From contig SFFH01000001.1 of assembly GCA_004557905.1 (NCBI GenBank), positions 1-64,000 on the forward strand: DNA of 64,000 nt, given 5' to 3'. Origin of the DNA: Clostridiales bacterium. Its GTDB lineage: Bacteria; Bacillota; Clostridia; Christensenellales; Aristaeellaceae. The notes under the pieces are model-generated. The model was not told where the DNA came from, did no database searches, and was given only the letters and a program-made list of their open reading frames with translations. Positions 43,826-52,513 of the stretch are shown piece by piece. Position 1 is the stretch's first letter. Each line of letters starts with the position of its first letter. A program made the position numbers and the translations under genes.

Positions 43826-44503
43826 TTATGGGTCCATCTTGTAGAGCGTCAGCTTGTTCTGCGCGTCGCAAAGCCCCAGGAACACGGCTTTGGCGTCGTG
43901 GACGCCCTGCGTGCGCAGCTGCTTGTCAAGCCACGCGGCGTTCAGCCCCATCCTTTTCAGGTTTTCCTCCAGAATGCGGCCGTCCATGATCACCTCGGTG
44001 GAAAGCGTCTCCTGCTCGGGGGAGAGCTTCATGTCTTCGGGCGTGACCGGGCGCTTTTTGCTAACGGGGAGGATGGTCAGCTTGCCGTTGTACTCAAAGA
44101 CGGCTGTGTGGATGTCGGCCAGGTTGAAATAGCCCTGCTCGCGGCACATGACCATGAATTCGCTCAGGTCCAGCTTGGCCTTTTTCATGTTGCTGCGGTA
44201 GAGCTTCCCATTCTGCATGATGATGGTCGGCGTGCCGTCGAGGAACTTGCGGCTGCGGGCGGCACGCTTGCCGATGAGCGAGAGCAGCCAGGTCAGCAGC
44301 GCATAGACGCCCATCGCGGCGAGCGGCTTCCACATGTTTTCCAGGTCGGTCGCCAGCTCCGCCGCGATGGAGCCGATGGTAATGCCGGTGATGTAGTCAA
44401 GAAAATTCAGCTGCGCGATCTGCTTGCGTCCGATCACCTTCGCGCACAGAAAAAGCGCGGCATAGGACAAAAGGGAAGACAGCACAATCTTTGCAAACTC
44501 CAT
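43826..44503 (-). CDS. DUF421 (YetF-like) membrane protein
   Basis: 225 residues. Three N-terminal membrane helices (residues 4-75) and two small cytoplasmic domains (RKFLDGTPTIIMQNGKLY; FNLADIHTAVFEYNGKLTIL quoted partly as DIHTAVFEYNG) are typical of the family. IGRKQIAQLNFLDY is its signature at the second helix. A role in spore or envelope physiology is suggested for Bacillus paralogues; function here is unknown. Start ATG 44503. Confidence 0.88.
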   Translation of the reverse strand: MEFAKIVLSSLLSYAALFLCAKVIGRKQIAQLNFLDYITGITIGSIAAELATDLENMWKPLAAMGVYALLTWLLSLIGKRAARSRKFLDGTPTIIMQNGKLYRSNMKKAKLDLSEFMVMCREQGYFNLADIHTAVFEYNGKLTILPVSKKRPVTPEDMKLSPEQETLSTEVIMDGRILEENLKRMGLNAAWLDKQLRTQGVHDAKAVFLGLCDAQNKLTLYKMDP

Positions 44504-44645
44504 CTTTTCGCCTCCATCAAAAGCTCTTTTCAGGATGAGGCAAACCGGTCTTTTCTATGCGCAGAACGCGGGATGGACGTAAAGGGGATGTAAAGTACAG
44601 GAACAGAAACTGTTAAATAATATCGAAAGAGTCAGGGAAACATGA

Positions 44646-44674
44646 TTGACTTTTGTATATTGCACATATATAAT
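44646..44674 (+). promoter_or_regulatory. SigA promoter of the ABC transporter operon
   Basis: -35 TTGACT (44646-44651), 17-bp spacer, perfect -10 TATAAT (44669-44674). The palindrome CCGATTTCGG lies just downstream and could be an operator. The region 44504-44645 shows no gene. Confidence 0.85.
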
Positions 44675-44772
44675 ATAGACAAAAATGACCGATTTCGGCC
44701 AAACCGGGAGGATGAGCGACAATCCTTCCTGTGTGCAGCCGAAGGATACCATCAATATGGAGGAAGAAAGCC

Positions 44773-45891
44773 GTGAGCGACCGCATTTCCATCCGTCATG
44801 CCCTCAAAAAGTATGGCAATAACGTCATCATTCCCGATCTCAGCCTGGAAATCAGGGAGGGCGAATTCTTTACGCTGCTGGGCCCCTCCGGCTGCGGCAA
44901 GACCACCCTGCTGCGCATGATCGCGGGCTTCAACTCCATCGAGGGCGGCGAGTTCTACTTCAACGACACGCGCATCAACGATCTGGACCCGGCCAAGCGC
45001 AACATCGGCATGGTGTTCCAGAATTATGCGATCTTCCCGCACATGACCGTGCGCAAGAACGTCGAGTTCGGCCTGCAGAACAGAAAGCTCCCCAGGGAGA
45101 AGGTGAAGGAGCAGACCGAAAAGTTCATGAAGCTGATGCACGTGGACGAGTACGCTGACCGCCTGCCCGAGCGCCTCTCCGGCGGCCAGCAGCAGCGCGT
45201 CGCGCTGGCCCGCGCGCTGTGCATCGAGCCGGACGTGCTGCTCTTTGACGAGCCGCTCTCCAACCTGGACGCCAAGCTGCGCGTGGAGATGCGCACCGTC
45301 ATCAAGAACATCCAGCACAGCGTGGGCATCACCACCGTGTATGTCACGCATGACCAGGAGGAGGCCATGGCGGTCTCCGACCGCATCGCGGTCATGAACG
45401 CCGGCGTCATTCAGCACGTGGGCACGCCCAAGAACATCTATCAGCGTCCGGCCAACCTGTTCGTGTCCACGTTCATCGGACGCTCCAACGTGATGAAGGC
45501 GCGGCTGGAGGTGCAAAACGGCCGCTGCGAGCTGGTGACCGCCAGCGGCTACCGCGCGGAAATGAGCAACGTGCAGGAGAAGTACCGCACGGCACAGGAC
45601 GTGGTCATGTCCGTGCGCCCAGAGGAGCTGCTGCTCAGCCGCGACGCCGATGCGCCGGGCATCTCGGCCACGGTCGACGACTGCGTGTTCCTGGGCCTGA
45701 TGACCCACTACTTCGTGCACCTGGAGTCCGGCGAGGAGGCCGAGATTATCCAGGAGTCCTCCATCGACAGCATCATCGAGCCGGGCACGAAGATCCGCCT
45801 GACCATCAACACCGACAAGGTCAATCTCTTCACCGCCGACGGCTCGGCGAACATCCTCACCGGCGTGCAGAACGACTGCGCCGGCGCGTGA
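44773..45891 (+). CDS. ABC transporter ATP-binding protein (Fbp/Pot/Afu type)
   Basis: 372 residues. Walker A GPSGCGKTT (near 36), Q-loop VFQNYAIFPHMT, signature LSGGQQQR, Walker B LLFDEPLSNLD, switch His in VTHDQEE; residues 240-372 hold a TOBE-type substrate-related domain. The subfamily serves importers for iron, polyamines, phosphonates or sugar phosphates. GTG 44773 lies 8 bases after GGAGGA. It leads a three-gene transporter operon. Confidence 0.92.
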   Translation: MSDRISIRHALKKYGNNVIIPDLSLEIREGEFFTLLGPSGCGKTTLLRMIAGFNSIEGGEFYFNDTRINDLDPAKRNIGMVFQNYAIFPHMTVRKNVEFGLQNRKLPREKVKEQTEKFMKLMHVDEYADRLPERLSGGQQQRVALARALCIEPDVLLFDEPLSNLDAKLRVEMRTVIKNIQHSVGITTVYVTHDQEEAMAVSDRIAVMNAGVIQHVGTPKNIYQRPANLFVSTFIGRSNVMKARLEVQNGRCELVTASGYRAEMSNVQEKYRTAQDVVMSVRPEELLLSRDADAPGISATVDDCVFLGLMTHYFVHLESGEEAEIIQESSIDSIIEPGTKIRLTINTDKVNLFTADGSANILTGVQNDCAGA

Positions 45892-45907
45892 GCGGGGGAG
45901 GGCGTCT

Positions 45908-47563
45908 ATGAAGACAAAGAAGGCTGACGAGTGGATCGTCGTATCGCTGTTGCTGCTCGCGCTGTTCGTGGTGTTCCTGCTCTTCCCGATGGTGGGCCTG
46001 CTCAAGCAGTCCGTGTTCAACTCGGACGGGCAGTTCTCGCTGGACAACTTCAGGCGATTCTTCACCTATACCAACGGCTATTACCTCAAGCCCCTGGCCA
46101 ACAGCGTCAAGGTGACCATCGTCACCACGCTGGTGTCGCTGCTGCTGGGCGTGCCGATTGCGTACTTCTACTCGTTCTATAAAATCCGGGGCGCGAAATT
46201 TCTGTTCGTCGTCGCCATCCTGTGCAGCATGTCCGCGCCGTTCATCGGGGCGTATTCCTGGATTCTGCTGCTGGGCCGCAGCGGCGCGATCACGAAGTTC
46301 CTGTCCGCGCTGCTGGGCGTGAAGATGCCGGCCATCTATGGCTTCAAGGGCATCCTGCTGGTGCAGTCGCTCAAGTTCTTCCCGCTGGTGTTCATCTACA
46401 TGAACGGCGCGTTCAAGAACATCGACAACACGCTGATGGAGGCCGCCGCCAATATGGGCTGCACGGGCGTGAGGCGTCTGGTGAAGATCGTGCTGTCCCT
46501 GTCCATGCCCACGATTCTCGCCGCGGCGCTGATGGTGTTCATGCAGGCGTTTGCGGACTTCGGCACGCCGATGCTCATCGGCGAGGGCTACCAGACCTTC
46601 CCGGTCATGATCTACAACGCGTACCTGGGCGAGGGCGGCGCGGACCGCAACTTCGCCGCCGCGCTGGCGGTCGTCGCGGTGGTCATCACGGCCATCGTGT
46701 TCGCCATCCAGAAGTGGGGCACCAACCGCTTCAAGTTCTCCATGAATGCGCTGCATCCGGTGGAGAAGAAGGAGGCGAAGGGCGTCTTCGGCTTCCTGAT
46801 GCACGCCTACTGCTATCTGCTGGTCGGCATCGCGTTCATGCCGCAGCTGTACATCATCTACCTGTCCTTCTGCAATTACAAGGGCTCCATCCGGCAGGGC
46901 GGCTACGGCCTGGGCAACTATGTGCAGGCGAGCAAGAAGCTGCTGAGCCGTTCGATCAAGAACACCGCCGTGATGGGCATCATCGCGCTGATCGTCATCG
47001 TGATTCTGGCCGTGCTGATTGCGTACCTGGTGGTGCGCCGCGCCAGCGCGCTCAACAACGCGATTGACACGATCTCCATGCTGCCTTACATCATGCCCGG
47101 CGCGGTCGTGGGCCTGGCGCTGCTGCTGGCCTTCGGCAAGAAGCCGCTGGCGCTGACCGGCACGTTCGCGATCATGGTGATCTCGTTCGTCATCCGCCGA
47201 TTGCCGTACACGATACGATCGGCCACGGCCACGCTGATGCAGATTTCGCCGAGCATAGAAGAAGCGGCCATCAGCCTGGGTGCGTCCAAGGCAAAGACGT
47301 TTGTGCGGATCACCGTGCCCATGATGGCCAACGGCATCCTCTCCGGTGCGATCCTCAGCTGGGTCGCGATTGTGACGGAGCTGTCCTCCTCGATCATCCT
47401 GTACAGCAACAAGAGCATCACGCTGACGATGTCCACCTATCTGGCGATTCTGCGCGGCAACGACGGCATCGCGGCGGCCTTCGCGGCGATTCTGACGGTG
47501 GTGACCGCCGTCTCGCTGCTGCTGTACCTCAAGGTGAGCAAGTCCGAGGACGTCCGGCTGTAA
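45908..47563 (+). CDS. ABC transporter permease, two fused MetI-type domains
   Basis: 551 residues with about 12 membrane helices. Each half carries an EAA loop for the ATPase: MEAAANMGCTGVRRLVKIVL in the first and EEAAISLGASKAKTFVRITV in the second. This doubled architecture is that of FbpB/AfuB-type permeases. AGGGCGTCT-spaced ATG 45908 follows the ATPase gene by 16 bases. Confidence 0.92.
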   Translation: MKTKKADEWIVVSLLLLALFVVFLLFPMVGLLKQSVFNSDGQFSLDNFRRFFTYTNGYYLKPLANSVKVTIVTTLVSLLLGVPIAYFYSFYKIRGAKFLFVVAILCSMSAPFIGAYSWILLLGRSGAITKFLSALLGVKMPAIYGFKGILLVQSLKFFPLVFIYMNGAFKNIDNTLMEAAANMGCTGVRRLVKIVLSLSMPTILAAALMVFMQAFADFGTPMLIGEGYQTFPVMIYNAYLGEGGADRNFAAALAVVAVVITAIVFAIQKWGTNRFKFSMNALHPVEKKEAKGVFGFLMHAYCYLLVGIAFMPQLYIIYLSFCNYKGSIRQGGYGLGNYVQASKKLLSRSIKNTAVMGIIALIVIVILAVLIAYLVVRRASALNNAIDTISMLPYIMPGAVVGLALLLAFGKKPLALTGTFAIMVISFVIRRLPYTIRSATATLMQISPSIEEAAISLGASKAKTFVRITVPMMANGILSGAILSWVAIVTELSSSIILYSNKSITLTMSTYLAILRGNDGIAAAFAAILTVVTAVSLLLYLKVSKSEDVRL

Positions 47564-47631
47564 CCTGCTTTGGCTTTATTGCGGCGGAATCCGCAATGGC
47601 AAATAAACCATCCAAAAAAGGAGACGAGACA

Positions 47632-48648
47632 ATGAAAAAGATCCTGACTCTGGTTCTCGCGCTGACCATGGTGCTCACGGCGGTGTGCGCTTACGCCGGC
47701 GGCGAGGTGCAGCTCTACTCCAGCATGACCGAAGCCGATCTGGACGCGCTGATCACCTGCTTCAACGAGAAGTATCCCGACATCGAGGTCGTTGTGACCA
47801 ATGGCTCCGCGGGCGAGCTGACCACCCGTATCGCCGGCGAGGCCGGCAACCCGCAGGGCGACCTCGTCTGGGGCGGCATGGCCGACTCCGACGGCATGGC
47901 GTATGCGGACATCTTCGAGGCCTGGGTGTCTGAGGGCGACAAGCAGAACATCGAGGGCTATTCCTCCCCGAACGGCTTGTACTCCATGGATCACCTGTCC
48001 ACCGTCGTGTTCGTGGTGAACGAGGAGCTGGAGGCCGAGCTGGGCCTGAACATCCAGTCCTATGAGGACCTGCTGGACCCCAAGCTCAAGGGCATGATCG
48101 CCACCGCCGATCCCAACAGCTCTTCTTCCGCCTGGAACAACCTCTCCAACATCATGGCCGTGTACGGCAATGATACCGATGAGGCCTGGGCGTACATCGA
48201 GCAGCTGATGCCGAACCTCGTTATCCTCGGCTCCTCCTCCGGCGTGTTCAAGAACACCCAGGCGGGCGAGTATGTCGTGGGCATGACCTATGAAGACGGC
48301 GCGGTGGGCCTCATCCGCGACGGCGCGACCAACATCCGTCTCCAGTATCCGACCAACGGCACCTCCGCGACGGCCTTCGGCTGCGCGCTCGTCAAGGGCG
48401 GCCCGAACCCGGAGAACGCCAAGCTGATGATCGACTTCATCTGCTCCGTCGAGGGCCAGAATGCGCTGGCGGCCTATCAGCAGGGCACGCTGCGCTACAC
48501 CAATGCCGGCTACACCGTGCCGGAGGACGCTTGGCTGCCGGCCTCTGACGAGATCACCTGGGTGTTCCGTGACGTCCCGTACCTCACCGAGCACAAGAAG
48601 GACATCCTGGATCACTGGAACGCGCTGTGGGCGAAGGTTGTGCAGTAA
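47632..48648 (+). CDS. Extracellular substrate-binding protein of the ABC transporter
   Basis: 338 residues with a clear signal peptide (MKKILTLVLALTMVL, cleavage predicted after AYA near residue 22; the nearby Cys has no good lipobox). The mature part is a type II periplasmic-binding fold (ITCFNEKYPDIEVVV, GDLVWGGMAD, ALVKGGPNPENAK). The iron-binding tyrosine pair of FbpA is not seen in the expected region (EYVVGMTYEDGAVG), which argues against Fe3+. AAAAGGAGA precedes ATG 47632. A terminator follows. Confidence 0.9.
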   Translation: MKKILTLVLALTMVLTAVCAYAGGEVQLYSSMTEADLDALITCFNEKYPDIEVVVTNGSAGELTTRIAGEAGNPQGDLVWGGMADSDGMAYADIFEAWVSEGDKQNIEGYSSPNGLYSMDHLSTVVFVVNEELEAELGLNIQSYEDLLDPKLKGMIATADPNSSSSAWNNLSNIMAVYGNDTDEAWAYIEQLMPNLVILGSSSGVFKNTQAGEYVVGMTYEDGAVGLIRDGATNIRLQYPTNGTSATAFGCALVKGGPNPENAKLMIDFICSVEGQNALAAYQQGTLRYTNAGYTVPEDAWLPASDEITWVFRDVPYLTEHKKDILDHWNALWAKVVQ

Positions 48649-48696
48649 CAATTTCGTGATGAAAGCAGTCCCTTGCGGATTCGCTGTGTGACGCTA

Positions 48697-48727
48697 GGGG
48701 CAGCCGGTCAGCCGACTGCCCCTTTTG
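48697..48727 (+). terminator. Terminator after the substrate-binding protein
   Basis: GGGGCAG (48697-48703) pairs with CTGCCCC (48716-48722), TTTT tail. Confidence 0.85.
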
Positions 48728-48750
48728 CATGACCGGGCTGTTTTCATCAT

Positions 48751-48825
48751 GCGCGAAGCGAACATGGGGTCAAGGGGCGAAGTCCCTTGGCAGGTTTTAG
48801 GGCGGCAGCCCTAACGGTTCCCCGT
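48751..48825 (+). repeat. Dispersed double-hairpin repeat, copy 3
   Basis: GCGCGAAGCGAA, hairpin A (CAAGGG 48771-48776 / CCCTTG 48784-48789) and hairpin B (TTAGGGC 48797-48803, GGCA, GCCCTAA 48808-48814). It ends only 9 bases before the RBS of the dehydrogenase gene. Confidence 0.85.
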
Positions 48826-48847
48826 AATGAAAAAAGGAGCGAACGCC

Positions 48848-50119
48848 ATGGATTTTGAAGAATTGCTCAAGGGCAGGGTCTGCGAATGCGGCATGACGCA
48901 TACCTGCGCGATCAAGCACATCATCATCGGCAAGGACGCAAACAAAAAGCTGGCCCCGCTGCTTGAGGGCTACAAAAAGGTGCTGCTGGTGGCGGATACC
49001 AACACCTACGCGGCCTGCGGCGAGACGATCAGGGCGCAGATCGGCGACAAGCTGGAGGGCGCCAAGATCTTTGAACGCAGCGGCCTGCTCATCCCCAACG
49101 AGGAGGCCTGCGAGGAGCTGCACGCCTGCCTGACGGAGGAGACCGACCTGATCGTGGGCGTGGGCTCCGGCGTCATCCAGGACATCTGCAAGTATGTCAC
49201 CTGGCAGGCGAAGCTGCCGTATTACATCGTTGCGACCGCGCCGTCGATGGACGGCTATGCCTCCAAGAGCGCCGCGATGATCATGGGCGGCATGAAGGTG
49301 ACCTACACCGCGCATGTGCCGGATGCGATCATCGGCGACATCGACGTGCTCAAAAACGCGCCGATGGACATGATCCGCTCGGGCTACGGCGATATCCTGG
49401 GCAAGTTCTCCTGCTTGAACGACTGGAAGCTGAGCGTCGTGGTGCGCGGCGAGTACTTCTGCCCGTATGTGTACGATCTGGTCTGGGAGATGCTTCAGAA
49501 GACCAAGGATCTGGGCGAAAGGCTCCAGGCGCGCGACCCGCAGGCGATCGAGGCCCTGATGGAGGCGATTGTGGGCGTCGGCGTGGCGATGGCGTTTGTG
49601 GGCAACTCCCGTCCGGCTTCCGGCAGCGAGCATCACCTGTCCCATTACTTTGAAATCGTCAGCATCATCAACAACGAGCCGTACTTCATGCACGGCACGG
49701 ACGTCGTCTACTCGAGCATCTATGCCCAGCGCATCCGCGAACGGCTGCTGGCGATTGACAAACCGGTCCGCAACACGATTCCCAGTCGTGAGGCGTGGGA
49801 GCGGAACATCCGCGAGATCTACACCAAGGTGGCTGACGGCGTGATTGCGCAGCAGGACAGAATGGGCTGGTACAACGAGGACCGCTATCCGGTGTATCTT
49901 AAGAAGTGGGACGAGATCCGCGCGGTGCTCAGCGAAGCGCCGTCCACGGAGACGATGCTGGGCTATCTGAACAGCATCGGCCTGGATATCGCGAAATTTG
50001 ACGAGCTGTACGGCAAAAAGAAGATCGACAACGCGCTCAAGTTCGCCAAGGATCTCAAGGACCGCTATACCGTCCTGTGGCTGTACTACGATTTGCTGGT
50101 CTCCGAGGCGGACGTGTGA
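48848..50119 (+). CDS. sn-Glycerol-1-phosphate dehydrogenase (EgsA/AraM family)
   Basis: 423 residues of the iron/nickel-type alcohol dehydrogenase fold. Dinucleotide-binding GVGSGVIQDICKYV, VATAPSMDGYASKSAA and the metal-ligand region GSEHHLSHYFE are characteristic of EgsA/AraM, which reversibly reduces dihydroxyacetone phosphate to glycerol-1-phosphate. AAGGAGC lies about 8 bases before ATG 48848. A HAD phosphatase follows 9 bases downstream and a sugar-phosphate-type transporter precedes it. Direction of the reaction in vivo (use or synthesis of glycerol-1-phosphate) cannot be told. Confidence 0.88.
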   Translation: MDFEELLKGRVCECGMTHTCAIKHIIIGKDANKKLAPLLEGYKKVLLVADTNTYAACGETIRAQIGDKLEGAKIFERSGLLIPNEEACEELHACLTEETDLIVGVGSGVIQDICKYVTWQAKLPYYIVATAPSMDGYASKSAAMIMGGMKVTYTAHVPDAIIGDIDVLKNAPMDMIRSGYGDILGKFSCLNDWKLSVVVRGEYFCPYVYDLVWEMLQKTKDLGERLQARDPQAIEALMEAIVGVGVAMAFVGNSRPASGSEHHLSHYFEIVSIINNEPYFMHGTDVVYSSIYAQRIRERLLAIDKPVRNTIPSREAWERNIREIYTKVADGVIAQQDRMGWYNEDRYPVYLKKWDEIRAVLSEAPSTETMLGYLNSIGLDIAKFDELYGKKKIDNALKFAKDLKDRYTVLWLYYDLLVSEADV

Positions 50120-50128
50120 GGGATGCGC

Positions 50129-50857
50129 ATGGACAAAAGCAGAATCCAAGTGATCGCCATGGACCTGGACGGCACGCTGACCCAGCACAAGCAGCCGCTC
50201 TCCCCGCTGACGCGCGCAACGCTTGAGGCGCTCGGAAAGCGATATAAGCTGCTCATGGTGGGGGCGGGACAGGTGCAGCGCATCTTTCACCAAATGGAGT
50301 ATTTTCCCATCGACATCATCGGCAATTACGGCATGCAGTACGCGACCTACAACGCGCAGACGGGCGGCCTGGACATGCAGCGCGACGAGGTGATTCCCGC
50401 CGGCGACCGCGGGACCATCGAGGCGAGGGTGACGGCGCTGCGCGAGAAGTACGGCTACACCGAATTTGCGGGCGACAATGTGGAGTACCATCCCTCCGGC
50501 TGCCTGACGTTCCCACTCCTGGGCACGAAGGCCGCGCAGGCGGACAAGCTCGCGTTTGACCCCGACCGCGCCAAGCGCCGCCGCATCTACGCGCAGGTTT
50601 GCGCGGCCTTCCCGGAGTACTGCGTGTTCGTGGGCGGCTCGTCCTCGTTTGACATGGCGCCAAGGCCCTACAACAAGCTCTATGCGCTTGATCTGTACTG
50701 CAGGGAGCAGGGGATCGCGCACGAAAACGTGCTCTTCATCGGCGACGATTACGGCACCGGCGGCAACGACGAATCTGTCTATCTCTCCGACGTTCCGTTT
50801 CTGTGCGTGGACGACTACACGACGTTCCCGGCGCTGGTGCAGCCGCTGCTGGATTAG
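50129..50857 (+). CDS. HAD-IIB family phosphatase
   Basis: 242 residues. Nucleophile motif MDLDGTLT near residue 10, Lys in PYNKLYALD and the acidic FIGDDYGTGGND end motif; cap of type C2B. The last half resembles eukaryotic-type phosphomannomutase and sucrose-phosphatase relatives. Likely acts on a small phosphate ester. ATG 50129 gives 6-base spacing to GAGGG; ATG 50123 has none. Confidence 0.85.
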   Translation: MDKSRIQVIAMDLDGTLTQHKQPLSPLTRATLEALGKRYKLLMVGAGQVQRIFHQMEYFPIDIIGNYGMQYATYNAQTGGLDMQRDEVIPAGDRGTIEARVTALREKYGYTEFAGDNVEYHPSGCLTFPLLGTKAAQADKLAFDPDRAKRRRIYAQVCAAFPEYCVFVGGSSSFDMAPRPYNKLYALDLYCREQGIAHENVLFIGDDYGTGGNDESVYLSDVPFLCVDDYTTFPALVQPLLD

Positions 50858-50941
50858 ACCATTCAGGACAAACGGGTCCCGGAGATGCATGTCTTGCGTC
50901 TTCGGGCTTTTCTCTGCCCGGAGGACAGGCAAAGAATGGGC

Positions 50942-50970
50942 TTGACAATCGGTCAGGCAGACGGTATCCT
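50942..50970 (+). promoter_or_regulatory. SigA-type promoter of the LacI gene
   Basis: -35 TTGACA (50942-50947), 17-bp spacer, -10 TATCCT (50965-50970). Just upstream a hairpin CTTCGGGC (50900-50907) / GCCCGGAG (50916-50923) may end the HAD transcript. Confidence 0.75.
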
Positions 50971-51023
50971 TTTGGCAGAAAACAACATGCTCCAGGTCGA
51001 TTCAGCATTTGTGAGGAAGAACG

Positions 51024-52010
51024 ATGAACATCTACGATATTGCCAAAGAGGCGGGCGTGTCGATTGCGACGGTTTCCCGCGTGATCAACAACAAGGGGAC
51101 GGTCAGCGATGCGACCCGCGCCAAGGTGGAGGCGGTGCTCTCGCGCAGCGGCTACACGCCCAGCGCGATTGCCCGCGGCATGGTCAGCAAGTCCATGCGC
51201 ACGGTGGCCGTCCTGACGGTAGATATCCGCGTGCCGCACTATGCGCAGCAGGCATATACCATCGAGCAGGCGTTCAGCCATCGCGGCTATGAGGTCATCC
51301 TCTGCAATACGGGCGGCGGCAAAGAGGCGACGGTGCGCTATCTGCGGGCGGTGACGGAGAAGCAGGTGGACGGCATCATCCTCGTCGGTTCGGTCTTCAA
51401 CGCCATCGGTCGGGAGCCGGAGGTCGAGGCGCTGCTGCGCCAGGCGCCGGTCGTGCTGGCCAACGGCCGGCTGGACATCCCCAACGCGAGCAGCGTGCTG
51501 CTGGACGACGAGAGCGGCGTGGCGCTGGCCGTCGATCATGTGGCGGCGCTGGGCAAGCGCAATCTTTGGTATGTGAAGGACCTGAATACAGCCAGCGCGA
51601 CGGCCAAGCGCGACGGCTTCCTCAAGGCGTGCGAGCGTTATGGCGACAGGATTCGCGGCCGCGTGATTGAGACGGAGTTCTCCATCGAGGGCGGCAGGTA
51701 CGTGGCCAAGGAGCTGCTGCGCAGCTGCCGCAGCGTCGACGCGATCATCTGCGGCGAGGATGAGACGGCGGTCGGCGTGGTGAAGGGCCTGCTGAGCGCG
51801 GGCATACGCATCCCGCAGGACGTGGCCGTCACCGGCTACAACAACTCGATCTTCGCCAGCATGTGCGAGCCGAGGCTGACGAGCATCGACAACAAGCCGG
51901 AGCAGGTGGCGCTCATGTGCGTGCAGCTGCTGGAGCGCATGATGGACGGCGAGCCGGGCGGCATCGTGGAGGTGTTCAGGCCGGAGCTGGAACAGGGATG
52001 GACAACCTGA
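51024..52010 (+). CDS. LacI family transcriptional regulator
   Basis: 328 residues. HTH at residues 1-25 (IYDIAKEAGVSIATVSRVIN), hinge NPxx-type stretch (SGYTPSAIARGM), and a periplasmic-binding-like effector domain (VDGIILVGS, AVTGYNNSIFASMCEPRLTSID quoted in part as VTGYNNSIFA). It probably controls the neighbouring transporter-dehydrogenase genes or the lost oxidoreductase gene downstream. GAGGAAGAACG precedes ATG 51024. Confidence 0.93.
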   Translation: MNIYDIAKEAGVSIATVSRVINNKGTVSDATRAKVEAVLSRSGYTPSAIARGMVSKSMRTVAVLTVDIRVPHYAQQAYTIEQAFSHRGYEVILCNTGGGKEATVRYLRAVTEKQVDGIILVGSVFNAIGREPEVEALLRQAPVVLANGRLDIPNASSVLLDDESGVALAVDHVAALGKRNLWYVKDLNTASATAKRDGFLKACERYGDRIRGRVIETEFSIEGGRYVAKELLRSCRSVDAIICGEDETAVGVVKGLLSAGIRIPQDVAVTGYNNSIFASMCEPRLTSIDNKPEQVALMCVQLLERMMDGEPGGIVEVFRPELEQGWTT

Positions 52011-52033
52011 ACGAAGAACTGAATAAGAATTTG

Positions 52034-52080
52034 GGCACAGCTTCAGAATGTATACACTTTCTGCTGCTGTGCCTTGACTT
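52034..52080 (+). terminator. Hairpin after the LacI gene
   Basis: GGCACAGC (52034-52041) pairs with GCTGTGCC (52066-52073); an inner CAGAA/TTCTG extends it. The loop contains the palindrome TGTATACA. The tail TTGACTTTC is only moderately T-rich. Confidence 0.6.
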
Positions 52081-52181
52081 TCAAAAAGAAGAATACAATG
52101 ATGCTGCGAGCGCCTATATGACAAGGTTTTCCACCCTGTGACTGCCTGAAAAACTGCCAGAAAAGAGAGGAGAATGTCCAT

Positions 52182-52366
52182 ATGAAACGCATCGCCTATG
52201 AAGAGATGAAGCGTCATTTGTTTCGGACGTGAAGGCCTCCGTCCCGGCGCAGGAGGGCGGCGAGGTTTTCTATCCGGGCGAGATGGAGCTTGCGCGCATC
52301 CGGGAAAACCGGGCGCAGGGCATTCCGGTGATCGAGGAGGTCTGGCAGCGCGTGCTCGCCATGTGA
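52182..52366 (+). pseudogene. Remnant of a malate/L-lactate/ureidoglycolate-type dehydrogenase (Ldh family)
   Basis: A good RBS (GAGAGGAGA) and ATG start MKRIAYEEMKRHLF, the usual Ldh2/YiaK-family N-terminus, but a stop follows after 16 codons. In another frame, from about 52226, the sequence resumes as VKASVPAQEGGEVFYPGEME and ends in GIPVIEEVWQRVLAM, the usual C-terminus of the same family. About 270 residues between are missing: an internal deletion with frame change. The region 52010-52514 otherwise holds only the hairpin at 52034 and the glmM promoter. Confidence 0.7.
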
Positions 52367-52430
52367 GATGACGCATCAATTTTGCAAAAAAATGATATCC
52401 TGACCGGGGAGCATCCGTGCATTGTGGCGC

Positions 52431-52459
52431 TTGACAGATGGAAAGAAAAGGCGCATAAT
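52431..52459 (+). promoter_or_regulatory. SigA promoter of glmM
   Basis: -35 TTGACA (52431-52436), 17-bp spacer, -10 CATAAT (52454-52459), 55 bases before the start codon. Confidence 0.85.
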
Positions 52460-52513
52460 GGCATTCGTAGTGTTTTTTATTCCGGACGCCCTGCCTGAAA
52501 GGATGATGACAGC

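Noticed and set aside
47632..48648. Substrate-binding protein as a lipoprotein
   Set aside because: The Cys in LTAVC has Val at -1, which is a poor lipobox; an AYA signal peptidase I site follows.
52049..52056. TGTATACA as a GntR-type operator
   Set aside because: It lies in the loop of the hairpin after lacI, is only 8 bases long and is the single copy seen; chance is likely.
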